Positions 12,061 through 22,040 of a stretch of DNA of 64,000 bases are shown here, piece after piece. The position numbers and the translations under genes are program-made. The notes under the pieces were generated by a model. It made no database searches. It was not told the DNA's origin and saw only the letters and a list, made by a program, of their open reading frames with translations. The stretch spans positions 806,001 to 870,000 of the forward strand of contig JAQQWL010000015.1 in assembly GCA_038363925.1 (NCBI GenBank), written 5' to 3'. Source of the stretch: Apiospora phragmitis. Its lineage: Eukaryota; Ascomycota; Sordariomycetes; Amphisphaeriales; Apiosporaceae. The first letter of the stretch is position 1. Each line of letters starts with the position of its first letter.

Positions 12061-13027
12061 GGAACTGCAAGCTGCTTGTCTAGTCTAGAGGTTCTATATA
12101 ATGACTAACGAATCAAATTATACTCGTCTCCTAAGAATTACCACCTATCAACCTTCCTAAAGCTCGCGCAGCCAGCTTCGAGTGCATCACTTGTCTACAC
12201 TAGAAGAATAGCTTTCACCATTGCCTAATACCACAGAGTCTATAGACATTGAAAGTCTCTACGATGCATCTTCGGGGGGATTCGAGTAGTCGAAGCTTTT
12301 AAATCAGCCACCGCGCTTTTTATAAGCTGTTTCGCTTTCACGAGAACCCTCACGATGTCGCGGGTCGAGGACGCGGTGGAGTTCCTCGGGGTGACCAGCG
12401 TCGGGAACATCTGGATCTCGCCAGCCATCAGCAGCGCGCCGTTGTTGACTATGCCCTCCAGAAGCTAGATGTGCTTGCGACGAGGTTTCTCCAGCCTCCA
12501 CATGACATGAGCCACGACGAAGAGCGCTTAGCGCTTATAATGTTTTATGAACGTGGATGAGTAGATGCAACACTGTAACCCGCTGCTCGACCTTCATTTA
12601 GACTATCTCATCCTCCTAGGGTCAGTTACTACGCCTAATCATTAGGGGAGGAACTCGTGTGTCATGACTAGTTAGCAGATCTTTCATTGCTCCCACTTCG
12701 TATTTGATCGTCAGTAATTAGATTCATGCCGCACCAGCTACGTGGTTCTTTTATTCACGAAGAAAGCCGGCCGTCGCGAGTTTGCAATCTAATCCGTAAC
12801 GAGTTTAATAGCTTCGTAAAGAAGAAAAATAACTAAAACATAATAAACTAATAAATACTAGTACGCCTGGTGAGTACTGCATCAAACTAGAAACAAGGTT
12901 AAATACCACACCGTACTAGCTGCAGGGCTTTATATCCCCTCCCTTTTCATGCCATCAACTATGCACTAGGTATCACAATTGCCGTCACTGTTACTGTGGC
13001 AGTCCGCGGCTCAAGGGGCGCATCCAC
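12061..13027. other. AT-rich intergenic region with a possible decayed ORF
   Basis: The region beyond the amine oxidase stop is AT-rich, especially 12740-12900. A plus-strand frame at about 12418-12560 reads like helical protein (HQQRAVVDYALQKLDVLATRF) but is flanked by stops on both sides. It may be a remnant; I cannot assign it. Confidence 0.35.
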
Positions 13028-14043
13028 TTAATACTGTAGCGCTTCCACTAATTGCTTCAACGAGTGTTGAGAAATGAACTGGTCATCGGTAAGATCTTGT
13101 ATCAAGTCTCTTGCGCTGTCAAACCATGTGTTCGTCTCAAGATTGGCTAGATCATCATATGCAGACAGCAGGCCCGATTTGAGACGCGTCATGTGTGTCC
13201 GCGCTGCTCGTACGTCGGGGAGGTATGAGTCTATTGATTTGATGTCGTCATCGTTGATATCGTAGGTTGGTGTAGGAGCCGCGAAAATGTTGAACCAGCG
13301 TAGCCAGCTACTACGTAGTGTCTTGACTATATCCAGATGAACCCTCTGGCTTCCCTCTATCTTGTCCCCAATTTGGATAAGGGCATCTTCAATATCGGAT
13401 AGTTCAACAGCTATCACTTCCGCTTCTTTCAGCAGTGGCACAAGTGTGTTGCGTAGCCTGGCGGTTTTGGCAACCCACTCTTTACGTAGCTCTCTTTTCG
13501 TGGGGTAAGATGAGATTTTCGATGCTGTACCACGCTAATATCGATCTTTTATCGATCTTTTGGCAGGCCGTTTCACTCTGAACAGAAGTGATTCATGGTA
13601 CCATTCTAGTCTTAGAGCCATTCCTTGAACGTTGTGTTCAGAAATCTGCAGCTGACGTGCCACATTGTGCATTATCTTGACCGGAGTTCGAATCTGGTCA
13701 GAAATCTTGTCAGGTACTTGGCTGCAATCGATTCGTATCCCTATCGATGTGGCATTGCTTGCTTGAAGGCCGATATTGCGAGAAAGGCGTCTGATTGGTC
13801 TGGTATCGTTAAGCACCTGGACTATATCCAGGTGTGTTTGATATGCTTTTTCTAGCCTTTCGTCCGGTTGATGCTTCACTACCACGAAAAGGGTGATAAA
13901 GAGTGATAGTAGGAGCAGTGCCATGAGTTTAGAGAGCGTTACTAACAGATAGCTTTTAGTCCATCCTCTTTTATAAACTTGCCATCAGTGTCGGTCACCT
14001 CTTTGAAGGTGGAAACCACCCTGTGGTTGGCTCTTTCCGCCAT
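13028..14043 (-). pseudogene. Unrecognised membrane/coiled-coil protein gene with two frame breaks
   Basis: Three consecutive minus-strand reading frames line up as one protein of about 340 residues. It starts at the ATG at 14043 (MAERANHRVV), shifts frame at an A-run (13969-13972), continues through a hydrophobic helix (LMALLLLSLFITLFVVV), and shifts again exactly at an 11-bp perfect tandem duplication (13540-13561). Removing one copy of the 11-mer would rejoin KRPAKRSI to LAWYSIENLI without any other change. The rest (to 13028) is polar, helical and probably coiled-coil, with recurring hLDIVxxL segments (HLDIVQVL, HLDIVKTL) that suggest an internal repeat. The architecture, one membrane helix plus helical domains, resembles many fungal orphan proteins. 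No family is recognised. No canonical intron explains the breaks. Confidence 0.55.
13540..13561. repeat. Perfect 11-bp tandem duplication disrupting an ORF
   Basis: The plus strand reads ATCGATCTTTT twice in direct succession (13540-13550, 13551-13561). Because 11 is not a multiple of three, the duplication shifts the minus-strand frame and causes a stop a few codons later. Confidence 0.85.
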
Positions 14044-14489
14044 CGTTAACTTAAATATGACGGGTTACGTATACTCAAGCGTTGATGAGTGGCTCCGAGA
14101 GAGTATTTTCGCAAGAGCTACTGTCTAATTCATCAGAAGCCTCGCCAAACAAAGACCCCAAACAGGGCGCTCCCATAACAAAGGTACTCACATACAGCCT
14201 ACGTCATGCCGAAAACATCAACAAAGGGGTACGGCCGTACGGCCTTTGGAAGAACAAGGTAGAGGTGCTATGCATTGTAATGGTTTTAAGCACATTAACA
14301 AACTCATCAGCAAAACATGACCAGCCTTAACAGATTTGTAGTGATATTGGCATATGCAAAGGGTTATCGGTAAAATACGACAATTCACTAACTGATCGTG
14401 GTATGAACGAATAGAGACTCGTCCTTTGCCCTGTAAATTCTAGTTCAACTTCAAGATAATATGAACTCAGACTGGCAAAAAGGAAAGAC
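14044..14489. other. Short intergenic region
   Basis: It lies between the start of the broken gene (14043) and the 3-prime end of the ECM4-like gene (stop at 14490-14492). No coding or RNA signature was seen. Confidence 0.4.
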
Positions 14490-15616
14490 TCATAACGAGG
14501 AGGCCACTCCTGCATGATACAAGTCTTTCTGGCGTGCCAAAACCACTGGGTGCTCAACAGAGCCTGGCTGTATACTACTGAGCTCTATATTGCTGCCGGC
14601 TTCGATATCAGGGAAGGGACCCAGGGGCGTGATAGCAAGTGGGTTAATATCACCATGGCTTTTAGTGTACTGTTGTTTCCCAAGTTAGCACGGTGCAGCC
14701 AAAGTTGGTCTCCAACGAAAGATCATCAGAACTCACATTTTTCTTTAATGTGCCTGAAGTCTGTAGTTTCTTTAAAACCAGGAACATTCCAGTATAGATT
14801 TTTTAGCCAATTGTGTATGACAGTATAGTTGCCTCGGATGGTGCCCAGGTTGCACTTGAAATGCTGCACGTAAACGGCATCAAACCTAATGATGGTCGCG
14901 TATGCGCGCAGATCGAGCTCGGTCAACTCTTTCCCGAGAATGTACGGACCACCATTCTTATGCATGATGGACTCAAGATGGTTGAGAGCTGCAAAGACCG
15001 TGGGCACATTCTCCTCGTACTCTTCCTGGCTGCGCGCAAAGCCAGCCTTGTACACGCCGGTGTTTAAGTCGCGCTGCATCCACTCGCTGATCTCGTCGAT
15101 CTGGTCTCTCAGGTGCTCGGGTAGCAGGTCCAGCTGCCGCTCGGGGCTTCCTTCGGGCAGGAGGCTGTTGAAGGCGGTGGGCATCCATCGGAGAAGCTCG
15201 TGGCTCTCGTTGTTCACGATGGTGCCCGTCTTGGTGTCCCACAGCACGGGCACGGAGTACCGGCCCTTGTAGCCGGGGTCGGCTTTGAAATACACCTCAT
15301 GCATGAACTTGGACCCGAACAGCTTGTCGGCCGTCGCGCCCTCGTAGACGTCCTCGGGCCCGTTGGCACCGGGGAACTGCCAGCCGGGCCAGCCCTGGTC
15401 GTTGCCTTTCGGGTAGGGCTTTACGACAGACACGCCGATCGCATCTTGCAAGCCCTTCAGGTGTCTCACTAGATAAGCTCGATGTGCGAAAGGGCAGAAC
15501 AAGCCGATGTACAGATGATAGCGTCCGGCTTCTGGCTGAAAAGGGCCGTCCGGGCTCACAACGCCATGCCAGGAATCGTCGGGCCCTGCATGAACGGCCT
15601 TCCTAGCAGATGACAT
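14490..15616 (-). CDS. ECM4: Glutathionyl-hydroquinone reductase / ECM4-type omega glutathione transferase
   Basis: Exon 1 (15616-14737) encodes MSSARKAVHAG to HIKE and has the catalytic cysteine in GLFCPFAHR, the NNES glutathione site (IVNNESHELLRW) and LTELDLRAYATIIRFDAVY, all hallmarks of the ECM4/YqjG family. These enzymes reduce glutathionyl-quinones with GSH. A 67-bp intron (14670-14736, GTGAGT...CAG) should join HIKE to the downstream exon 14669-14490, which encodes the conserved YTKSH and INPLAITPLGP C-terminus and about 40 further residues. As written, the junction is one base out of phase. If the A-run at 14738-14742 had four instead of five A residues, the canonical HIKENYTKSH would form. 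The expected length is about 350 aa, normal for the family. Confidence 0.85.
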
Positions 15617-16524
15617 ATTCAGGGCTTTTGCTCAGGTCGTCGCCTTGGGTATTTGATGTTGTTTGTTCCGTTGATTGAGTTAGAAGGTCCCGGAAAATGG
15701 AAGTGATGTTTGCCAGTCTATTTTTCCAGGGGGCGACCCCTCTCCAAAAACAGGGTCCAATAAACCTTAAATGCCCAAGAATCCACCTTTGGAGATGCTA
15801 CGAGATCCGAAAACGACCCCACATGCTGCTACCCAAGGAAGTGGGACTTGTCGATTCAGTGGGGCCTATCGATTCCATGAGACTTCAGTTGATCCATTGT
15901 CCATGTTCGTTACTCAAAGATGAAGATGCAAGATTACTCGCAATTCATGTAGAACATGCTATGGTCAATAGATTGGAAAATTGGATGAGACTGCGAGAAT
16001 TGGTCAAAATTCTGGGATAGTGCACCCCCAGGCCTGGATGCAGAGTACGGTTAGCTACTCCGTAAGTTGTGCTGAGAGCACTGTATCTTGGGTTTCACAG
16101 CAGCCCCAGGCACAAACAACCTACCTCTCGACAACCACAGTGCACACCACCTGTGAGTTCAGGTTCTTAGGCACCTACTGGCGAAGGCTCTTCACATTTC
16201 CATTACTTGACCCATCAAGTTCACCATCACAAAAACAGGCCTCCTTCTGCTGGGCAAGTTCTTGTCCAAACTCGATTTGCATTTCGGGCCTGTTGCACAT
16301 CAGCACGTACGTGTGCACCTCTCTCCGCATCACGGAAATGCGAGCAGTCAGGCATAAATAAGCATCTCCTTCCGCTTTCACATACGCCTAATCTTGAACA
16401 CAAGAGATTCTCCTGCCTAGAGGTACCCACTCGTAAGAAGTCATCCTATTAATTACCTGCGCCCGAGCTAACATCTCTTACACAGCCGACTTCACTTCAA
16501 CATTGCCAGGGCATTACCGACATC
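15617..16524. other. Divergent intergenic region
   Basis: About 0.9 kb between the ECM4-like gene (minus) and the 2EXR gene (plus). It presumably contains both promoters. I saw no ORF with coding character and no repeat. Confidence 0.45.
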
Positions 16525-17529
16525 ATGGAGAAGGGACGCGGCCGTCGTGCCACGGCGAGCAAACGCAGAGCAGAAACGCAGCCTCTCGACCACTTTCACC
16601 TCTTTCCCAAGCTGCCGCTCGAGATCCAGTTGATGGTGTGGTCGATATGGCGCCAAGATGTGCCGGTTATTCGCCACCATATGAGTCTGTTCGATGAAAC
16701 TCGTTTCTACGGAGCCCTTAACCCTGCAACCAAAGAGTTTGTACGAGTTCCCGCACGCAGTGCTGCCAGTGACCAGGACGATCCATTAGACCCTATGGAA
16801 TACAAGATTCGCTTCACGAACCAAGTCCAGACGATGCAGGGTAAATACGACGATCCCTTGGGTATTGCTTACCGCTCTCCATCGGTTTCCCACGAACCAG
16901 GTTTCCGCCATCTCAAGCCCGCGTTCGTCTGGGTCAATTTCGAAAAGGATATCTTCACTATCCAGAACATCGATCACCGTCATAGTGGCAGTTTCAGATT
17001 CCTAATGCACAACATCGGTTCCAAGGTTCCTAAGCCACTTGCTCCTGATCACTGGGCCTCTCGGATCCAGACTCTGGCTCTCCAAACTGAGTGCCAGCCC
17101 CCTAGTGAATACGGCAGACATTCTTTTTCGCGCTCGATGGAATACGGTCAAGGACCGAAGTTCTCTCGGCCTCTCTTCATGGGTATCGACGACCAAGTCC
17201 TCCAGATTATGGCGAGCCTCAAACGTATTCTGCTGGTCATGAAGGGTTTCGCAGTATGCGAACTGGTAGGACCTCTTATGCGCGTTACGGATAATCCTGG
17301 AGGCTACCTTGACTATGCTGCTATCCAAGCAGCTCACAAAGAGGAAAAGGGGGATACTTTCATGCACTACGGGATCAGACGGTATGATGACTGGTGCGCT
17401 GCGCAGCTTTCGTCATCGGAGATCGTCGGCGAATTACGCCAGAAGCTGGATGGAATGGGAAAGCAAGGTGTTGAGGTAAAGCTGGTTGTGGACATGCTTG
17501 TCGGAGTTCCGACACACATATATGTATAA
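16525..17529 (+). CDS. 2EXR-domain protein
   Basis: A single exon of 334 aa. After a basic N-terminus (EKGRGRRATASKRR) comes FHLFPKLPLEIQLMVW, the F-box-like opening of the fungal 2EXR domain. The middle segment LKPAFVWVNFEKDIFTIQNI fits the domain strand pattern (conserved ..VNFEKDiF). 2EXR proteins are greatly expanded in filamentous ascomycetes and their function is unknown; a role as F-box-like adaptors is only suggested by the first helix. There is no signal peptide or membrane helix. The promoter lies in the divergent region shared with the ECM4-like gene. Confidence 0.8.
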   Translation: MEKGRGRRATASKRRAETQPLDHFHLFPKLPLEIQLMVWSIWRQDVPVIRHHMSLFDETRFYGALNPATKEFVRVPARSAASDQDDPLDPMEYKIRFTNQVQTMQGKYDDPLGIAYRSPSVSHEPGFRHLKPAFVWVNFEKDIFTIQNIDHRHSGSFRFLMHNIGSKVPKPLAPDHWASRIQTLALQTECQPPSEYGRHSFSRSMEYGQGPKFSRPLFMGIDDQVLQIMASLKRILLVMKGFAVCELVGPLMRVTDNPGGYLDYAAIQAAHKEEKGDTFMHYGIRRYDDWCAAQLSSSEIVGELRQKLDGMGKQGVEVKLVVDMLVGVPTHIYV

Positions 17530-18021
17530 GCTGTACACCTTCTCCTTCCACTGGAAGGCTCTGGTAGATGATCAATCCATCTCTTTTGCAGGGATGAGAG
17601 GGGATTGTGTACATTAGGGGGCAGAAACACATGCAGTACGGTATAAGAAATAAATACTTAGCTGATGAGCTGGAGATGATTCACACTTCTGTCGATATTC
17701 TTTTCACGGAATCGTCTCAACGGAAAACTCGATATGGTATTACCTTCCTACACATGCTCTTGTTGTGACACAACGTTGGAATATTTATTAGCGCCCACTT
17801 ACCTGCTAATGCAATGCTGACTCTCCACCTGTTAAAAACACTGATTGCCCAGCTTCCCATAGTGAATGGCAGTTGGTGCGCACGTTCGGCAAGCCAATGC
17901 AGCCTTCTCCCCTGCGATTTTCTTACTACAGGGAATCATTCGCTTACTTCAAATATTAAAAAGGCCCGAGACAGCATCTTTATTCCACACCGGCATTCGC
18001 TCATCACATATTTGACCAAAT
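17530..18021. other. Intergenic
   Basis: About 0.5 kb, the 3-prime region of the 2EXR gene and the promoter of the kinase gene. No additional feature was seen. Confidence 0.4.
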
Positions 18022-19245
18022 ATGGATTCTGATGCAATTTCGTTCGTCTCCCTGGGCATGCTGGTCCTCGACGAGCTGCATCTGCCCAGCGGTCGGGTGC
18101 TGCGCGACGGCATCGGCGGGTCCGGCGCCTGGAGCATGCTTGGCGCCCGCATCGCCACGGGTCCCCGCGACGCCAAGCAGGTCGGCAGCTTCATCGTTGC
18201 CGGCCACGACTTTCCCGAGTCGGCCGCGCAGGCCATACGCGAGCTCGGCGTCACGCTCGAGATGGTGGTCGACCCGACGCGGGAGTCGACCCGAGGCAAG
18301 CTGGTGTACCACGACGAGGCCTTCAACAGTAAGTCATGCCATACCCTTCATATAGTCGCAGAGCTTTCCGCTAACTACAAAACTTGATGCGCAGACAAGA
18401 CGTTCAACTATCTCACCACGCCGCTCCAGCCCACGCCCGCACAGCTACCCCGCAATCTGCTCGCCGCAAAAGCATTCCACATGCTGCTTCCTCCTGAAGC
18501 GGTCATGATCCAAGTTCCCGAGCTTCTGCGCCGACGCAAGGAGGCCGGCATCGGAGCGCTCCCTCTGCTCGTCTGGGAGCCTCTGCCCTGGAAATGCACG
18601 CCCGAGAACATGGAAGCCCACAAAGCAGCGTGCAAGCTCGTCACCGTCTTCTCGCCCAACCACCTCGAACTGCTCGGCCTCTACGGGATCGCCAAGACGA
18701 ACAGCACAGAAGAGTCCATCCGCCAATCGCCCGAGGACCGCGTCGAGTCGCAACAGACAGTCATTGAGAGGTGCGCGGCGGAGCTATTAGGCGGGGTTGC
18801 TGCCGACGGCTGGCAGGGGATGCTCGTGGTCCGCGCCGCCGAGATGGGCTGCTTCGCCAAGAGTGCCAGTGGGCTGTCGCGTTCCTTCCGGCCATACCAC
18901 AAAGACCAGAAGATCGTCGTTGATGCGACGGGAGCCGGCAACGCCTTCCTGGGCGCCTTGGCCGTATCGCTCGTGGCCGCCGCGCAGAAGAATCCGGGGC
19001 GTGCAACTCAACAACAAGCTGTGGTGATGATGGTTGCAGTACCTGCGAACGGTGACGCTATTCAGATATCGGATGCAATCGTTCGGGCGAGCGTGGTGGC
19101 CAGCTTCGTCATTGAGCAGATTGGACTCCCGTGCCGAACGTCGGTGGAGGGCGCGAACGGGGAGGAGCAGTGGAATGGAGACACCTTCCGTGCGCGATAT
19201 GAAAGAATGGCAGATGTCACTTCAGGGGGACTGTTATCTTCTTGA
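18022..19245 (+). CDS. MAK32: PfkB-family carbohydrate kinase, Mak32-like
   Basis: Two exons, 18022-18328 and 18395-19245 (66-bp intron), give 385 aa. The N-terminus FVSLGMLVLDELHL and GGSGAWSMLGAR match the ribokinase-like start with a glycine turn; KLVTVFSPNHLELLGLYG is the central FSPN segment typical of Mak32. The second PfkB signature reads VDATGAGNAFLGAL: the usual catalytic Asp of DTxGAGD is Asn, as I recall for the Mak32 subgroup, so sugar-kinase activity is uncertain. Yeast Mak32 was identified through killer dsRNA virus maintenance; its reaction is unknown. The C-terminal VVASFVIEQIGLP is also typical. There is no signal peptide, so it is probably cytosolic. Confidence 0.85.
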
Positions 19246-19816
19246 ACTTCACCTGCTCTTCAGTTTGAATCGGCCTTCTCTTCCACATCAGAATTAGAAG
19301 CTGCTAGCTACGCACTCCCACTCTAGCCCCGTAGATCCGTATAGAAGTAATGACGTCTCGGTTCCATGCCATCGCATCCCCGACATAGCCTCATTTGACC
19401 AGTCAATATCTCATTGCCAGACCCCCTGCTATCCCGTGTCTAATTATTCCACCTCGAACCCAACACCAGTGTGAGGTCACATAAACGGGCCTTCCCCAGG
19501 CTTACTTGCCAGTCTCAGCCCATCATGGGCCTGGTTATGGTGGATTGCTTCTCTCTTTGATGAACACCCCGGGCATGAGATGGTGGGGCCCAGGTCCGAA
19601 CTTACGCCTCCACCTTCCCCGGGCTAAAAGTCGGCGCATTATCTCCGACGTCATCGATTTGTAGTGGATCCGGCCCGGCCGTGACGGAAATTGGAAGGTA
19701 ACACACTTGCACGCACTCCTTCGTTACAACATGCCTCTTTCCATTTCCAAATAGGTCATAATACCAGGAAACACTTGGGCTAACACTCAGTGCAATTTTT
19801 ATCAAAGTCACACCTT
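19246..19816. other. Intergenic
   Basis: About 0.57 kb between two co-oriented genes. No feature was seen beyond presumptive terminator and promoter sequence. Confidence 0.4.
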
Positions 19817-20749
19817 ATGCTGCAGCCAATCCGACGCCTCCGACCCACCTCCGCCAGTAGTCTGCTGTTCGCCGCGTTCCTAACACAGAGGCAAAAGCCG
19901 TACACCAGCATGGCAGATCAGAGGACGACAGATGCGGCTCCCAGCTCCACATGGAAAACTCGGTCATACAAGCCGCGGCATGCGTCCTGGCCTTACAGCG
20001 AAGCCGATTTTGCGCGGCAGGATCCCAGCCCGGACACGTCGTTCTATGACACGCCGCGGTTCGTAACCCACATCGACGATGAGGCCATCGCATCCCTACG
20101 ATCCTACTACGACGCCGTGCTGCCCCGCAAAGCCCGAATTCTTGACTTGTGCAGTTCTTGGGTCAGCCATTACCCGCCGGACATCGAGAAAGCAGCAGCA
20201 GGTCTGGAGGGTAAAGGGGTAGTTGAGGTGACGGGTATGGGTATGAACCGGGAGGAGCTCGCGGCCAACCCTGTCCTGAACTGTGGTAGAATCGTGGTGG
20301 ACCTGAATGAGCAGCCGGATGTCGCCCACGCGCTCCTGAACAACGATACTACACAAGAAGCATCAGCTGGTACTACTGAGGTGAAGAAATTCGACGCGAG
20401 TACATTGGTTGTATCTATTGATTACCTCACCAGCCCGGTTGAGGTGATGAGGAGCTTAAGGGACGTGATGAAGGATGGCGGCATCGTTCACCTTACCATC
20501 AGCAATCGCTGCTTCCCGACGAAAGCTGTTGCTCGGTGGCTAGTGATCAGCGAGGAGGAGAGGCTGCAGATGGTCGGCGACTACCTGCATTTCGCGGGCT
20601 GGAAGAACATCGAGATCGTCGAGTTGAGCAACGGACAGTCGGAGAAGGCCACCCAGCAGGGAGGAATACTGAGAAATCTCTTCGATGCCATTGGTATGAG
20701 CCACAGTGATCCGCTGTGGGTGGTTCGAGGGGTGAATGGGTCCATCTAG
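19817..20749 (+). CDS. S-adenosylmethionine-dependent methyltransferase-like protein
   Basis: A single exon of 310 aa starting at the ATG at 19817 (MLQPIRRLRPTSAS). The first 40 residues are basic and rich in Ser/Arg, consistent with a mitochondrial presequence. The core has ILDLCSSWVSHYP in the motif I position, VVDLNEQPD later, and DASTLVVSIDYLTSPVEVMRSLRDVMKDGGIVHLTISNR, which follows methyltransferase-11 motifs IV to VI. The usual GxGxG of motif I is replaced by CSSW, as in a group of cyanobacterial and eukaryotic homologues annotated only as methyltransferase domain proteins. The substrate is unknown. The protein lacks membrane helices. Confidence 0.75.
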   Translation: MLQPIRRLRPTSASSLLFAAFLTQRQKPYTSMADQRTTDAAPSSTWKTRSYKPRHASWPYSEADFARQDPSPDTSFYDTPRFVTHIDDEAIASLRSYYDAVLPRKARILDLCSSWVSHYPPDIEKAAAGLEGKGVVEVTGMGMNREELAANPVLNCGRIVVDLNEQPDVAHALLNNDTTQEASAGTTEVKKFDASTLVVSIDYLTSPVEVMRSLRDVMKDGGIVHLTISNRCFPTKAVARWLVISEEERLQMVGDYLHFAGWKNIEIVELSNGQSEKATQQGGILRNLFDAIGMSHSDPLWVVRGVNGSI

Positions 20750-21149
20750 AAAGAGCCTCTTGAGTTCGAGGGATGAACGTAGAGTGTAGCGTGGGCCTGT
20801 ATAATGTATCACAGTTTAACAATAGACAACGGGAAGAGACTGTGTACATGTGTAGATGTGGTCTGTTCGTTTGGAAAGCAGTAATCAATAATCAGTTTGG
20901 GTGGTTAGTTAGGTTATTGTTCCTCTTGTTATTGATATTCCACGGCATACATGAAGACGACCTTTTAGACTGCAGGGATAACTGCAAGCCCTTCCTTGCA
21001 TGTTGGCAGGCCACTTAAGGCTCAGAGAGATAGGCTGGACGTGTGTACATCCATCCTGTGGGACTAAGTGTACCTGCGGGTGTTAGGTACACCAGGCAAT
21101 AGGTACAGCTCAACAGCCCTAAGCTCCAGCTTCATATCAATCAGTTTCG

Positions 21150-21231
21150 CACAACAGACCACTGAGCCAAAAGGCCAGGTAAGATGTACAACGGCAGACC
21201 AGTTCGAATCCCACCAGGAGCATGCGTTTTT
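21150..21231. repeat. tRNA-like dispersed repeat, copy A
   Basis: The segment shares an ordered set of blocks with 21962-22040: CACAACA, CCACTGAGC, AAA, GCC, GTTCGAATC, GGAGCA and a closing T-run. The reverse strand reads TTGGCTCAGTGGT, close to a tRNA A box; the plus strand has a B-box-like GTTCGAATC followed by a Pol III-like T5. The blocks do not fold as one tRNA, so this may be a decayed tRNA-derived SINE. Confidence 0.45.
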
Positions 21232-21961
21232 GAATCCTTCACAACATAGGGGAAAGGACAAAAACTAAAAAAAATTAAACAGCTACAAACTTTCGTGGAG
21301 AGCGATAAACCAGGTACTAATCTGCGTATGCTGAGCAGCCTTGGGGCCCTGGTCCGGTTCAAAGTCGGTATCCACATGCAGTGGCTCATCAACAGTGTTC
21401 CGGGGACCCTAGACGATAGATTTCTCTGTTACTAGGACTTATGTAGGTAGGGAAGGAAGGTCGTTCGGGTTGAAGCTGCATAGATATTCGGTAAGCAGCT
21501 GGTCCTGTCATACAGCAAACCAAAATGGCAATAATCATATCAAACACTATGTAAAACAATAACTTGCAGATCTCAAGCTCTTTACTCTATACACCTATAA
21601 CGTTTAACGCGTTGCGAAAAGTTGCTATTACCATTTCTATTGCAGTTGAGATTATCTCTGCGCGAAGCCAACCGGACAAGCAGATGTGTATATGGATTGG
21701 TTGGTCAAGGCAAGGGCCTTCGTGATGCCTCGCATCCCCCCAACGACGAGTTGTTTCCAGCATTGATGAATAAGTACGAGGGCTCGCAGGCGGTCTAGGT
21801 GAGTAAGTACAAACATGTAGGTAGGTAATGATAGGGCAACCCATAGTGGCACTTCAGGCACTTCAGGCACGCACAGGTCAGTGCATAAGCATCTGGGTAC
21901 CTAGTGACAACACCACAGCAACAATCAGGTACCTGTAGCAATTCAATTTGTATCAGACCTA

Positions 21962-22040
21962 CACAACATACCACTGAGCTAAACCGCCGGAATAGTGACG
22001 GATCCCCCGGGTTCGAATCAGACCTGGAGCAGCCTTTTTT
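21962..22040. repeat. tRNA-like dispersed repeat, copy B
   Basis: The second copy of the element at 21150-21231, about 0.8 kb away in the same orientation. The reverse strand reads GGCGGTTTAGCTCAGTGGT, an excellent tRNA 5-prime end and A box. The plus strand has GGGTTCGAATC and ends in T6. T-arm bases do not pair, so it is not a functional tRNA. Confidence 0.45.

Noticed and set aside
12418..12560. Helical-looking plus-strand fragment, perhaps a BTB remnant
   Set aside because: Too short and flanked by stops; resemblance to BTB C-terminal helices is not strong enough to name.
13685..13700. B-box-like GTTCGAATC
   Set aside because: It lies inside coding sequence, and no acceptor stem, D arm or T-stem pairing surrounds it.
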